Assembly: GCF_031769195.1 (NCBI RefSeq)
Contig: NZ_JAVHNP010000002.1
Coordinates: forward strand, 558,001-622,000
DNA from: Vreelandella sp031769195
Lineage (GTDB): Bacteria > Pseudomonadota > Gammaproteobacteria > Pseudomonadales > Halomonadaceae
DNA length: 64,000 nucleotides
Direction of reading: 5' to 3'
In this document: piece after piece, positions 1 to 8,745 of the stretch
How positions within the stretch are numbered: position 1 is the stretch's first letter
Layout of the letters: each line of letters begins with the position of its first letter
Translations under genes and position numbers: made by a program
The notes under the pieces: model-generated
Told to the model about the DNA's origin: nothing
The model's database searches: none
What the model saw: only the letters and a program-made list of their open reading frames with translations

Positions 1-624
1 TAGCTCCCATTCATCGACCGGATCTTGGTTAGCCCAAGCCGTGAAGAGTTGCTGTTGCTGTCGGCTGATCTCAATACCGTAGATGTCACGCATGTACCAG
101 TAGGTGCGCGCTATGTCGCCACGACGATGTGGTGGTGGCTGAAAGGTGCGCTCCTCAAATGATACTGCCACGTCGCAAGCGCCGTATTCATGTACAGGCG
201 AGTTAACCATACCGAATCGCATGTTGGAACGGTCGCCGTTGACCTCGCCAATTGCCGGTACCAGATTATGCAAGTCTGCCTCTGCGCGCCTGAAGACCTC
301 ATCTGTCCTGCGGCAATTATCCCGGCCATCGTCTATCCAGCATTGGCGTTGTCGTCCAAAGTCATAGGCTGGCATTACATGCTCCCATTCGATACGGCTT
401 GCCCGTTGTGGCTGCTTTCTAATCTCGTAACCGCAGGCGTCCAGATTGGGACCAGCTTCAAAGTTGAACTGGCAACCGCAGTAAAAGGACGTGTCCTGAT
501 CGTAATAGATCTGTTCTTCAGCAATACGCTTGGCCGCATTGAAAGAGGAGGGCACATCGGCGACGGATTGGCCAGGTAGGACTAACGCCGCGAAAAGGGC
601 AATAAGGAAGGAAAGTTGTTTCAT
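1..624 (-). CDS. endA: EndA/Vvn-type secreted endonuclease I (3' end outside window)
   Basis: Non-specific periplasmic or secreted DNase of the endonuclease I family. The reading frame stays open to the window edge, giving 208 codons with no stop, so the C-terminus is missing. The start at 624 follows an AGGGA element about 10 bases upstream. Residues 1-23 form a signal peptide (MKQLSFLIALFAALVLPG, then SVA). The family hallmark IEWEHVMPA, with its catalytic His, is present, followed by FGRQRQCW and a DLHNLVPAIGEVN block with metal-ligand Asn residues as in E. coli EndA and Vibrio Vvn. Several Cys residues suggest disulfides. Overlapping plus-strand frames are shadows. Family assignment is firm; export versus periplasmic location is inferred. 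Confidence 0.9.
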   Translation of the reverse strand, partial: MKQLSFLIALFAALVLPGQSVADVPSSFNAAKRIAEEQIYYDQDTSFYCGCQFNFEAGPNLDACGYEIRKQPQRASRIEWEHVMPAYDFGRQRQCWIDDGRDNCRRTDEVFRRAEADLHNLVPAIGEVNGDRSNMRFGMVNSPVHEYGACDVAVSFEERTFQPPPHRRGDIARTYWYMRDIYGIEISRQQQQLFTAWANQDPVDEWEL

Positions 625-787
625 CAGAGTCATCCCTGCAAGTGTGCGGGAAGACTAATAAAATTTCGCAATTGGTGCGACCTACTGATAAAAATTAAGT
701 AGGCTTTTGACTAAAGTCAGCTTTGCCTATCTGAGAACGGTGCTAATCTCCAACGGTTGGCACTGTGCCATCATTAATGAGGAAGCG

Positions 788-958
788 ATGATGAAAAAGG
801 TATTAGTAGCCCTAATGCTCGCAGGCGCGCTGATGGCGGCTGGCAATGTCACCGCAGCTACTAGCATCAGCAGCGAAGATGTAGCCGAGCATGGTGGTCG
901 TACTGACAGCAATGGTTGCCACCGCGATACAAAGGCAGGCACTCGCCACTGCCACTAA
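788..958 (+). CDS. Small secreted YHYH-like / Cys-His-rich protein
   Basis: Predicted 56-residue protein. A longer frame opens at 707, but the ATG at 788 has a GAGGAAG ribosome binding site just upstream and begins a clear signal peptide (MMKKVLVALMLAGALMAAG, then NVTAA). The mature part is about 30 residues and ends in GGRTDSNGCHRDTKAGTRHCH-like sequence, a GCH...HCH pattern seen in small YHYH-type exported proteins. The Cys and His residues could bind metal or form a disulfide. It is transcribed divergently from the EndA-type nuclease, with a short AT-rich region between them. Function is unknown; existence as a gene is likely from the start signals. Confidence 0.65.
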   Translation: MMKKVLVALMLAGALMAAGNVTAATSISSEDVAEHGGRTDSNGCHRDTKAGTRHCH

Positions 959-1014
959 CCCAATCAGGACTGCAACGCCTTTTACGCCGCTACCAGCATG
1001 TCGCACGCGTTGCA

Positions 1015-1317
1015 TTATCCGCCCAAGTCAAAATCTCGAACCACCCAGCCTAGCTCTGCATTCTGATCGCGGGGCAATCGCCAAACGCCTTCCGTGATCT
1101 GGTCAGTTCGCCTGAACAAAAAAGCAAGAGTGCCAGGGTCGTAGGTATCTTGAGCGCTTAGGTGCATGACCTTGCAGCGCCCGCTATGCAGCTCGCCGCG
1201 ATAGATAATGTGAAACTCCACGACTCTCTTGGTCGGCACGCCTTTTCTGATGTTGTGCCAGCCACGCCGCTCCATGGCTTTGCGCCACTGTAGGGCTGCG
1301 TACCTATATTGATTCAT
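1015..1317 (-). CDS. Hypothetical protein, 100 residues
   Basis: Unrecognised open frame. The composition (well spread W, Y, F, R and E residues, no long repeats) looks like a soluble basic protein with an N-terminal helix (LQWRKAMERRGW) and a beta-rich remainder. No signal peptide or membrane segment is visible. The ribosome binding site before the ATG is weak (only GAGCA), which lowers certainty. It is convergent with the small secreted protein gene and lies in the apparently accessory first 1.3 kb. No overlapping frame is more convincing. It may be a real orphan gene or a chance frame. Confidence 0.4.
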   Translation of the reverse strand: MNQYRYAALQWRKAMERRGWHNIRKGVPTKRVVEFHIIYRGELHSGRCKVMHLSAQDTYDPGTLAFLFRRTDQITEGVWRLPRDQNAELGWVVRDFDLGG

Positions 1318-1531
1318 TGCTCGATTGGGCAGTGTGCTTCATACCGGTCAACTTTTCATGAGCGTTCGGTTGAAGTAGTCGGCGGGGCTTTTCACATGCT
1401 GCTCCTGTTAGTTTCTATGAACATAGCACCATAAGCGCCAGGGCGTTACAATCTGCGCCATTCCGAATAACTCAGCGACAGTACCTTGAAGGTTAAGTAC
1501 AAGGCTGAGTACAAATTTCTGTAGAGGTAAG

Positions 1532-3121
1532 ATGAAAGACACTCAGCTAGCCCATGAGGCCGGGCTTCGACGCACGTTCGCTATTATTTCGCACCCTGAC
1601 GCCGGTAAAACCACCATCACTGAGAAAATGCTGCTGTTTGGAAACGCGATTCAGCTAGCAGGTTCGGTGAAGAGCAAACGTAATGATCGTCACGCCACGT
1701 CTGACTGGATGAAGATGGAGCAGGAGCGTGGCATCTCAGTGACGACCTCGGTGATGCAGTTTCCCTACGGTGGACGTATTGTTAACCTGCTGGATACGCC
1801 CGGGCACGAAGACTTCTCTGAAGATACCTACCGTACGTTGACGGCGGTGGATTCTGCGCTGATGGTAATTGACGGCGCGAAGGGTGTTGAGGACCGCACC
1901 ATCAAGCTGATGGAAGTGTGTCGTCTGCGCACGACGCCGATTCTGACGTTCATCAATAAAATGGACCGTGACATTCGTGACCCCATTGAAGTGATGGATG
2001 AAGTAGAAACGGTACTGAATATCCAATGCGCGCCGATGACATGGCCGATTGGAATGGGGCGTCACTTCAAAGGCGTGTACCACCTTTATAATGATGTGAT
2101 TCATCTCTATACCCAGGGGCAGGGTAGCCGTATCCCAGACGATAAGCGTATTGAAGGGTTAGATAACCCTGAGGTAGACGCAGTGCTGGGGGAGGAGCAG
2201 GCAGAAGAGCTGCGCATGGAGGTTGACCTTGTGCGAGGTGCTTCCCATGAGTTTGATTTGGAAGCCTATCGCCGTGGTGAACTAACGCCGGTCTATTTTG
2301 GTACCGCTATGGGTAACTTTGGCGTACGTGAAATGCTAGATGGCTTTGTCGAGCATGCGCCTGCCCCGCAGTCACGTGAAACCGATACCCGTGAAGTGAC
2401 TGCCCAAGATGAACGCTTCACCGGCTTCGTGTTTAAGATTCAGGCCAATATGGACCCGAACCACCGGGACCGCATCGCCTTCCTGCGAGTGTGCTCCGGT
2501 AAGTACGAAAAAAACATGAAGATGCGCCATGTGCGGATTGGCAAAGACGTCAAGATTGCGGATGCACTCACGTTTATGGCCTCTGACCGCTCGCAGGTGG
2601 AGGAGGCGTGGCCAGGCGATATTATTGGCTTACATAACCACGGCACGATTCAGATTGGTGACACGTTCACCGTCGGGGAAGATATGCGCTTTACCGGCAT
2701 TCCTCACTTCGCCCCCGAGCTTTTCAAGCGCGTACGGTTAAAAGACCCGCTGAAAATGAAAGCACTTCAGAAAGGTCTTCAACAGCTTTCGGAAGAGGGT
2801 GCCACCCAGGTCTTTATGCCGATGGATAATAACGACCTGATCCTAGGGGCAGTGGGTACGCTGCAGTTTGACGTGGTCGCCCATCGCTTGAAGGAAGAGT
2901 ACAAGGTTGACTGTCTTTACGAAGGGGTGAACGTGCAAACCGCCCGCTGGGTGTACTGCAATGATGCCAAGATGTTGGAAGAGTTTAAACGTAAGGCCAG
3001 TGCCAACCTCGCCATTGATGGCGGAGGCTACCTGACCTACATTGCGCCTACGCGGGTTAACCTGCAAATGACCCAAGAGCGCTGGCCGGATATTCGTTTC
3101 CAGCCTACTCGCGAGCATTAA
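1532..3121 (+). CDS. prfC: Peptide chain release factor 3 (RF3)
   Basis: Ribosomal GTPase that removes RF1/RF2 after peptide release and recycles the termination complex. The 529-residue length equals that of E. coli RF3. G1 is SHPDAGKT at residues 20-27, followed by the switch region (ERGISVTTSVMQF), DTPGHEDF (G3) and NKMDRD (G4). Domains II and III follow with the conserved GIPHFAPELF and GAVGTLQFDVV blocks. An AGAGGTAAG ribosome binding site precedes the ATG. It stands alone after a 214 bp upstream gap and is followed 20 bp later by tatD, which could be co-transcribed. Assignment is certain. Confidence 0.98.
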   Translation: MKDTQLAHEAGLRRTFAIISHPDAGKTTITEKMLLFGNAIQLAGSVKSKRNDRHATSDWMKMEQERGISVTTSVMQFPYGGRIVNLLDTPGHEDFSEDTYRTLTAVDSALMVIDGAKGVEDRTIKLMEVCRLRTTPILTFINKMDRDIRDPIEVMDEVETVLNIQCAPMTWPIGMGRHFKGVYHLYNDVIHLYTQGQGSRIPDDKRIEGLDNPEVDAVLGEEQAEELRMEVDLVRGASHEFDLEAYRRGELTPVYFGTAMGNFGVREMLDGFVEHAPAPQSRETDTREVTAQDERFTGFVFKIQANMDPNHRDRIAFLRVCSGKYEKNMKMRHVRIGKDVKIADALTFMASDRSQVEEAWPGDIIGLHNHGTIQIGDTFTVGEDMRFTGIPHFAPELFKRVRLKDPLKMKALQKGLQQLSEEGATQVFMPMDNNDLILGAVGTLQFDVVAHRLKEEYKVDCLYEGVNVQTARWVYCNDAKMLEEFKRKASANLAIDGGGYLTYIAPTRVNLQMTQERWPDIRFQPTREH

Positions 3122-3140
3122 ACCTCCCTAAGAGGCTCGT

Positions 3141-3917
3141 ATGCTGATAGACGCCCACTGCCATTTAGACGTTGCGGAATTTGATTCGGATCGTGAGACC
3201 GTCATCGCCGCCGCCAAGGCAGCGGGCGTTTGCCGTTTTATAGTGCCTGCCACGGTGCGAGCCCGCTGGCATCATCTGCTGGCGCTGGGGGAGCGTGATG
3301 ATGTGAGCGTTTGCCTAGGGCTTCACCCTTACTTTATCGAGCAGCATCGGCAGGAGGACCTTAAGGCGCTAGAGGCGCTGGTGAAGGATCAGCTAGCGGG
3401 TGCCTCTTCTATCCGCCCAGTGGCCATTGGTGAATGCGGTATTGATGGCCGTTTTCCACAGAGCCTGGATCAACAGTGGCACTATTTTGATGAGCAGTTA
3501 GGCATCGCTCAGCGCTGCAAACTGCCGGTGGTGGTGCACTGCGTTAAGGCAAATGACTCAGTGAGCAAGCGGCTTCGTCAGCGGGCACTGCCGCAGGCGG
3601 GTCTAATACATGCCTTTGCTGGTTCCTACCAGCAAGCGGTGAAGTTTTTAGACCTTGGCTATATGGTGGGATTGGGTGGCGCCGTCACCTACGAGCGTGC
3701 ACAACGTTTGCGTGGCGTGGTCGCCAAGCTACCCGACGATGGGTTTGTACTCGAAACCGACAGCCCCGATATGCCGGTAAGCGGTTATCAGGGCCAGCGA
3801 AACGAGCCCTCGCGAGTGGTGCAAGTGGCAAGTGTGGTGGCCGCGCTGCGTCAGCAATCTATTGAAAGAGTCTCTGAGCTGAGTAGTGCTAACGCTTCGC
3901 GGCTCTTCAGGCTTTAA
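3141..3917 (+). CDS. tatD: TatD-family metal-dependent hydrolase (deoxyribonuclease)
   Basis: Member of the TatD/YcfH/YjjV TIM-barrel metallohydrolases, with exonuclease activity on DNA in characterised members. The metal-binding HxH motif (DAHCHLD, residues 4-10), GECGID, VVHCVKAND and the C-terminal ETDSPDMP block are all present. At 258 residues it matches the family. AAGAGG precedes the ATG. It lies 20 bp after prfC on the same strand. Its stop codon overlaps the end of the convergent ygfZ gene by 4 bases. The exact subgroup (YjjV-like is my guess) is not settled by sequence alone. Confidence 0.93.
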   Translation: MLIDAHCHLDVAEFDSDRETVIAAAKAAGVCRFIVPATVRARWHHLLALGERDDVSVCLGLHPYFIEQHRQEDLKALEALVKDQLAGASSIRPVAIGECGIDGRFPQSLDQQWHYFDEQLGIAQRCKLPVVVHCVKANDSVSKRLRQRALPQAGLIHAFAGSYQQAVKFLDLGYMVGLGGAVTYERAQRLRGVVAKLPDDGFVLETDSPDMPVSGYQGQRNEPSRVVQVASVVAALRQQSIERVSELSSANASRLFRL

Positions 3918-4876
3918 ACCAGCTGCGCGGCAATCTGCTCAGGGTCTAGCCGTTCCACAGGGTAGGGTAGGGTATGTAGCGTGATCGGTTGCTGCTGCCA
4001 GTGTAGTGGGATCTCTTCTTCCATGACCTTAGTATTCATGACCGCCAGCAGCTCTACTTGCTGGTCATCGCTCCATGCGCGGCTGACTACTTCCCCCCAG
4101 GTTTTACCACTCTCATCCATGAGCGCATCGCCAATCGTGGGAAGTAAGCTGGCCGAGACGCTAGCGAGCACTAAGCGCTTTTTCACCTGGCCGCGAAAGT
4201 GCGCCCGTGCCACGACTTCCTGGCCGGTATAGCAGCCTTTCTTAAAGCTGATCCCTCCCAATGCTTCCCAATTCAACATCTGAGGAAGAAAGTGATCCTG
4301 CTGGGCATCGGTGAGCCAAGCAAGGCCGCTGCGAATATCCGCTAGCTGCCATGCGTTCTGTAGCGCGTCATCGCTATTTACTAAGCTGCCAGCATCTTCT
4401 TCAGTCTCTTCCTCAAACATGAAGAGCCAGCGTGGGCTGCCTGGCATGCGCAACGCTGTGCCTTTAGGGCTCGTCACATGCGTGTAGGGCTGCTCGGGCA
4501 GCGTGATGCCAAGATGTTCAGCAATGGTTTCTGAGGGCTCGCTGGCGCCTGCAAACGTCACCGAGGCGGCGAGTGACAGTTCAGCTTTATAAAACGCGGC
4601 AAATTTCTTCAGATGGTTGGCGAGGGTGTCTGCCAAGGAGGCATCTAAGAGTAAGCGAAAGTGTTCGTTGCCAAGCCGTAAAAGCTGGCCGTTAGCCAAC
4701 ATGCGCCCTTTAGGTGTGCAAAAGCAGGTCAGCGGTGCAAAGGAGCCCTTTGCTAAGCTCACCTGTGCGCTGGTTTGGCCCTGTAAAAATTTCTCCGCAT
4801 CGGCCCCTTTAATATCGAGCGCGGCATACTGGGTCAAACGTACGGCGCTAGAGGGCTGCGTATTCGCGGTGGCCAT
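3914..4876 (-). CDS. ygfZ: tRNA-modifying / Fe-S assembly folate-binding protein YgfZ
   Basis: Folate-dependent protein of the GcvT/YgfZ family that supports maturation or repair of certain [4Fe-4S] enzymes and affects tRNA thiolation. The signature K-G-C-Y-x-G-Q-E (KKGCYTGQEVVAR, around residues 212-222) with its essential Cys is intact. A GTG at 4882 extends the frame by two codons, but it abuts the AGGAG element, so the ATG at 4876, five bases downstream of that element, is the likely start (320 residues). It converges with tatD, overlapping by 4 bases, so the two transcripts share complementary ends. Confidence 0.94.
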   Translation of the reverse strand: MATANTQPSSAVRLTQYAALDIKGADAEKFLQGQTSAQVSLAKGSFAPLTCFCTPKGRMLANGQLLRLGNEHFRLLLDASLADTLANHLKKFAAFYKAELSLAASVTFAGASEPSETIAEHLGITLPEQPYTHVTSPKGTALRMPGSPRWLFMFEEETEEDAGSLVNSDDALQNAWQLADIRSGLAWLTDAQQDHFLPQMLNWEALGGISFKKGCYTGQEVVARAHFRGQVKKRLVLASVSASLLPTIGDALMDESGKTWGEVVSRAWSDDQQVELLAVMNTKVMEEEIPLHWQQQPITLHTLPYPVERLDPEQIAAQLV

Positions 4877-4951
4877 AGTCACTCCTGGGCGTGGTCAGTA
4901 GGATGTGTGATAAGTAAGCATGCTCATAAAAATGTGGGCAGGATAGGCAGA

Positions 4952-4979
4952 TTGCAAGGCCCTGGTAGCATGCTAGACT
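4952..4979 (+). promoter_or_regulatory. Candidate sigma-70 promoter for the HMA-like/osmC pair
   Basis: TTGCAA at 4952-4957 and TAGACT at 4974-4979 are separated by 16 bp. They lie about 90 bases upstream of the small HMA-like gene. The match is moderate. A second AT-rich stretch closer to the gene (GATAAT at about 5042) could serve instead. Confidence 0.3.
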
Positions 4980-5065
4980 CTTTATCCTGTATCAGGTTTG
5001 CATAGGTAATCTCCTGTATACGCCGTTTATAGTTGAATTGGTGATAATTTAGCAAAGGACGCGTC

Positions 5066-5263
5066 ATGGCTGTTCAATCATTAAGTTTTCAAGGTGTCAC
5101 TACCGCCGAGCAGGTGAATAAAATCACTACTGCACTGATGATGCTCGATGGCGTCGATAGCGCTGAAGTAGGCCGTCACGGGGCAGAAGTGGAAGGCCGC
5201 GCAAAACGGGATGCTCTGATTAAAGCGGTTGAGAAACTTAACCTACGTATCAAGGTGTCTTAA
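5066..5263 (+). CDS. Small heavy-metal-associated (HMA)-like domain protein lacking CxxC
   Basis: 65-residue protein with the length and secondary-structure pattern of a CopZ/HMA ferredoxin-like fold: beta strand (VQSLSFQGV), helix (TAEQVNKITTALMML), the DGVDSAEVG strand-turn-strand, then helix and final strand. Where copper chaperones carry MxCxxC it reads VTTAEQ, so both metal-binding cysteines are absent and there is no Cys in the whole protein. An AAAGGA ribosome binding site precedes the ATG. Its TAA overlaps the next ATG (TAATG), so it is translationally coupled to the OsmC-family gene. Copper transport is therefore unlikely; a protein-binding or redox-partner role is a guess. Confidence 0.8.
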   Translation: MAVQSLSFQGVTTAEQVNKITTALMMLDGVDSAEVGRHGAEVEGRAKRDALIKAVEKLNLRIKVS

Positions 5264-5670
5264 TGCACCCGCCTATTGTGGTCATTAGTGAGCGAAATAG
5301 CGTGTTTCGCCAACGCATAGGGGTGAATGGCATGGAGGATCTCTATGCCGATGTGCCTGCTGTGGTAGGAGGCGATGAAAGCGCGCCGGACCCTCATGAC
5401 TATTTCGATATCGCGCTGGGAACCTGCAAGGCGATAACGGTCCAAATGTATGCCAAACGCAAGCAGTGGCCGCTTGAAGGGATCACCGTCAAAGTTCAGC
5501 GTGATGACAGTGAAGAACGCAAGGGTGTCTATAAGTTGAGTGTCACACTCTCGCTGCATGGCATCAGCGATCCAGAGCAGCGAGCAAAGCTGGAAGATAT
5601 TAGCCACCGCTGCCCCATTCAGCGACTGATGACCCAGGCAACGATCGACATATCGACGCATACTGAGTAG
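5263..5670 (+). CDS. OsmC/Ohr-family peroxiredoxin-like protein
   Basis: 135-residue member of the OsmC superfamily, whose members reduce organic hydroperoxides through two cysteines. The two conserved Cys are present: C55 in LGTCKAITVQMYA on the central helix and C117 in ISHRCPI. The domain order (beta-rich N-terminus, long helix, C-terminal beta-alpha) matches the family. An AAGGTG element five bases before the ATG supports this start, which overlaps the stop of the HMA-like gene. It belongs to the general OsmC group rather than clear Ohr; its substrate is unknown. Co-expression with the Cys-less HMA-like protein is implied by the overlap. Confidence 0.9.
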   Translation: MHPPIVVISERNSVFRQRIGVNGMEDLYADVPAVVGGDESAPDPHDYFDIALGTCKAITVQMYAKRKQWPLEGITVKVQRDDSEERKGVYKLSVTLSLHGISDPEQRAKLEDISHRCPIQRLMTQATIDISTHTE

Positions 5671-5713
5671 GTCGACTATACAGAGAAGTTTTTCTTCCCC
5701 GACAGGAGCAATG

Positions 5714-7738
5714 ATGAGCAAGGAATTTCGTCTGCAGTCAAAATTTCAGCCTGCGGGCGATCAGCCTGCGGCCATACGCGGACTGATTAGCGGTTTGGAG
5801 TCTGGGCTTGCCCATCAAACGCTGCTTGGGGTCACCGGGTCGGGTAAAACCTTTACCATGGCGAACGTGGTGCAGCAGTTGCAGCGCCCAACGATTGTGA
5901 TGGCGCCCAACAAAACCCTCGCCGCCCAGCTTTACGGCGAGTTCAAGTCGTTTTTCCCCGATAACGCCATTGAGTACTTCGTCTCTTATTACGACTACTA
6001 CCAGCCGGAAGCCTATGTGCCTTCGTCGGATACGTTTATTGAGAAAGACGCCTCTATCAATGACCACATTGAGCAAATGCGTCTTTCCGCTACAAAAGCG
6101 TTGCTAGAGCGTCGCGATGCGTTGATTGTGGTGTCGGTCTCGGCAATTTACGGCCTTGGTGACCCGGAACAATATTTAAAGATGCGGCTGCATTTCACAC
6201 GCGGTGAACTCATCGACCAGCGTGCATTCCTCCGCCGTCTCGCAGAGCTGCAGTACACCCGTAACGATATGGATTTCCGCCGCGGCACCTACCGGGTTCG
6301 TGGCGACGTTATTGATATTTTCCCCGCAGATTCAGATGAAGAAGCCGTGCGCGTTGAACTGTTTGACGATGAGATCGACTCTATTCGGCTGTTTGATCCG
6401 CTGACGGGGGATGTACGTGGGCAAGTGCCCCGCATGACGATTTACCCTAAATCGCACTACGTGACGCCGCGAGAAACCATACTGGAAGCCATCGACTCCA
6501 TTAAGGCGGAACTCAAGGAGCGTTTGGAGTGGTTGCGCAAGCATGAGCGTTTGGTAGAAGCCCAGCGGCTAGAGCAGCGTACCCTGTATGATATTGAGAT
6601 GATGCTTGAGCTGGGGTACTGCAACGGTATCGAAAACTACTCTCGCTACTTATCTGGCCGCGCCCCAGGTGAGCCACCGCCCACGTTCTTTGACTATCTA
6701 CCCGATGATGCGCTGCTGTTTATTGATGAGTCTCACGTCAGCGTGCCCCAGGTAGGCGGGATGTATAAAGGCGACCGTTCGCGTAAAGAGACGCTGGTGG
6801 AGTACGGCTTCCGGTTGCCTTCAGCACTAGATAACCGGCCCATGAAGTTTGAAGAGTGGGAAGCGATCTCTCCGCAGACGGTTTTCGTATCCGCTACGCC
6901 TGGGAACTATGAAGCGGAGCACGCAAGCCAAATCGTTGAACAGGTTGTGCGGCCGACGGGGCTGTTAGATCCGCAAATTGAGGTGCGCCCGGCAAGCACG
7001 CAGGTCGATGACCTGCTCTCTGAGATTGGTTTGCGTACGGCGGTGGGCGAGCGGGTTCTGGTCACCACGTTAACCAAGCGCATGGCAGAAGACCTAACCG
7101 ATTATTTCGATGAGCATGATATTCGCGTTCGCTATTTGCACTCAGATATCGACACCGTTGAGCGGGTAGAAATTATTCGCGATTTACGCCTGGGTAAATT
7201 TGATGTGTTGGTGGGTATCAACCTGCTGCGAGAAGGACTGGATATTCCTGAGGTCTCGCTGGTTGCCATCTTGGATGCTGACAAAGAAGGCTTCTTGCGC
7301 GCAGAGCGCTCATTGATCCAAACCATCGGTCGTGCAGCGCGTAACGCCAATGGTAAAGCAATTCTGTATGGCGACCGCATCACCGATTCTATGCGTAAAG
7401 CCATTGATGAGACCGAGCGCCGGCGTCAAAAACAGATGGCGCACAATGAGAAGCATGGTATCACGCCCACTACGGTGACGCGCTCAGTGGCTGATATTCT
7501 GGAAGCAGCACAAACGCCGGGTAAGAAGAGCAGTCGCCGTAAAGGTAATGAGCGTAAGGTGGCCGAGCCTGAAGGTGGTTACGATGTAGCGACCATGAGC
7601 AAGCAAGACTTACTCATGGCGATTAGTCAGTTAGAAGATGCCATGTTTGAAGCGGCTCAAAACCTGGAGTTTGAAGAAGCGGCGCGACTGCGCGACCAGC
7701 TCCATCAAATGAAAGAGAAACAGCTGGCGCTAGGATAA
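5714..7738 (+). CDS. uvrB: Excinuclease ABC subunit B
   Basis: Damage-verifying helicase-like subunit of the UvrABC nucleotide excision repair complex. Walker A is GVTGSGKT (residues 39-46). The beta-hairpin region has YYDYYQPEAYVP, DESH marks Walker B, QTIGRAARN is helicase motif VI, and the C-terminal UVR motif (AMFEAAQNLEFEEAARLRDQL) binds UvrC. Two tandem ATGs occur at 5711 and 5714; AGGAG is only 2 bases from the first and 5 from the second, so 5714 is preferred (674 residues). No convincing LexA box is visible upstream. The nei gene follows after 3 bp, suggesting a small DNA-repair operon. Confidence 0.97.
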   Translation: MSKEFRLQSKFQPAGDQPAAIRGLISGLESGLAHQTLLGVTGSGKTFTMANVVQQLQRPTIVMAPNKTLAAQLYGEFKSFFPDNAIEYFVSYYDYYQPEAYVPSSDTFIEKDASINDHIEQMRLSATKALLERRDALIVVSVSAIYGLGDPEQYLKMRLHFTRGELIDQRAFLRRLAELQYTRNDMDFRRGTYRVRGDVIDIFPADSDEEAVRVELFDDEIDSIRLFDPLTGDVRGQVPRMTIYPKSHYVTPRETILEAIDSIKAELKERLEWLRKHERLVEAQRLEQRTLYDIEMMLELGYCNGIENYSRYLSGRAPGEPPPTFFDYLPDDALLFIDESHVSVPQVGGMYKGDRSRKETLVEYGFRLPSALDNRPMKFEEWEAISPQTVFVSATPGNYEAEHASQIVEQVVRPTGLLDPQIEVRPASTQVDDLLSEIGLRTAVGERVLVTTLTKRMAEDLTDYFDEHDIRVRYLHSDIDTVERVEIIRDLRLGKFDVLVGINLLREGLDIPEVSLVAILDADKEGFLRAERSLIQTIGRAARNANGKAILYGDRITDSMRKAIDETERRRQKQMAHNEKHGITPTTVTRSVADILEAAQTPGKKSSRRKGNERKVAEPEGGYDVATMSKQDLLMAISQLEDAMFEAAQNLEFEEAARLRDQLHQMKEKQLALG

Positions 7739-7741
7739 CTC

Positions 7742-8566
7742 ATGCCCGAAGGTCCAGAGATTCGCCGTGCAGCGGATCGAATTGAAAAGCAAATCGGCGG
7801 CAAAGTGCTGGACGATGTATGGTTTGCGTTTCCTGAGCTGTCTAGTGAAGCGAGCTCGCTGATCGGCGTTAAGGTGTCCGCGGTGGATACCTGGGGTAAA
7901 GCCATGCTGATCCGGTTTGCCGACCAGCGCGTGCTGTATTCGCATAATCAGCTGTATGGGGTGTGGAAGCTACACGCTGAAGATAAGCTGCCCGCCACCA
8001 AGCGTTCACTGCGTGTGCGGTTGGTGGCGGAGGGCAGAGCCGCTAGCCTTTATAGCGCATCTGATATATCGCTATGGCAGGAAGCATCGCTGGCGCATCA
8101 TCCCTTTTTATCGCGCCTGGGCCCCGATTTACTTAGCCAAGAGGTCAGCGCCAACGATGTGAAGCAGCGCTTGCTTATGCCAGCCTTCAAACGCCGCAGT
8201 TTAGGGGCGCTGCTCTTAGATCAAGGCTTGGTCGCCGGGCTAGGTAACTACCTGCGCTCCGAAATTCTGTTTTTTGCCTACCTTCATCCCAAACAGCGCC
8301 CAGTCGATTTAACCGACGAGCAGCTAACGCGGCTATCTACCCATATCGTTGATACGACTCGGACCGCTTATAGAACGGCAGGCGTGACCAATCAAGACGC
8401 CTGGATTGAGCAGGCCATTGCGTCAGGCGAACCCCGCAGGCAGTGGCGTTTCAGCGTATTTGAGCGAGCAGGGCTCTCTTGTCATCGGTGCGGCACTATC
8501 ATCACACGGCTAATGGTGGGCTCCCGGCGACTATATTGCTGCCCTCAGTGTCAGCCATCTTTTTAA
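7742..8566 (+). CDS. nei: Endonuclease VIII (DNA glycosylase/AP lyase)
   Basis: Removes oxidised pyrimidines and cleaves at abasic sites in base excision repair. The N-terminal catalytic MPEGPEIRR (Pro2 nucleophile, Glu3) is intact. The helix-two-turn-helix with the QGLVAGLGNYLRSEILF block follows, then a C-terminal zinc finger with CHRC at about residue 246 and CCPQC at the end. The 274-residue length fits Nei better than MutM, and the N-terminal block is Nei-like. It begins 3 bp after uvrB with an AGGATAA element overlapping the uvrB stop, so the two repair genes are probably co-transcribed. Confidence 0.93.
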   Translation: MPEGPEIRRAADRIEKQIGGKVLDDVWFAFPELSSEASSLIGVKVSAVDTWGKAMLIRFADQRVLYSHNQLYGVWKLHAEDKLPATKRSLRVRLVAEGRAASLYSASDISLWQEASLAHHPFLSRLGPDLLSQEVSANDVKQRLLMPAFKRRSLGALLLDQGLVAGLGNYLRSEILFFAYLHPKQRPVDLTDEQLTRLSTHIVDTTRTAYRTAGVTNQDAWIEQAIASGEPRRQWRFSVFERAGLSCHRCGTIITRLMVGSRRLYCCPQCQPSF

Positions 8567-8745
8567 CGCAAATTTATACCGTTATCTTAATCAAGAGATA
8601 GTATTCTCAGACCAAAGCTCTATCGGATAGAAAGCAGTGGGGGCTGCTCTTGGCTGCCGAGCTGGCTTCAATGCGGTATACTTCCCGCACACTTAGACGG
8701 CCGATAAGGCCGCAGCCAAGACGATAATCGAGGAGCTGTTAATCC

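Noticed and set aside
190..579. Plus-strand frame of 129 codons
   Set aside because: It is the reverse-strand shadow of the EndA-type nuclease, which has a signal peptide and catalytic motif.
5640..5713. Possible LexA (SOS) box before uvrB
   Set aside because: A CTG...ACAG pair is present, but the spacing between CTG and CAG is 15 bases, not the 10 of a LexA site.
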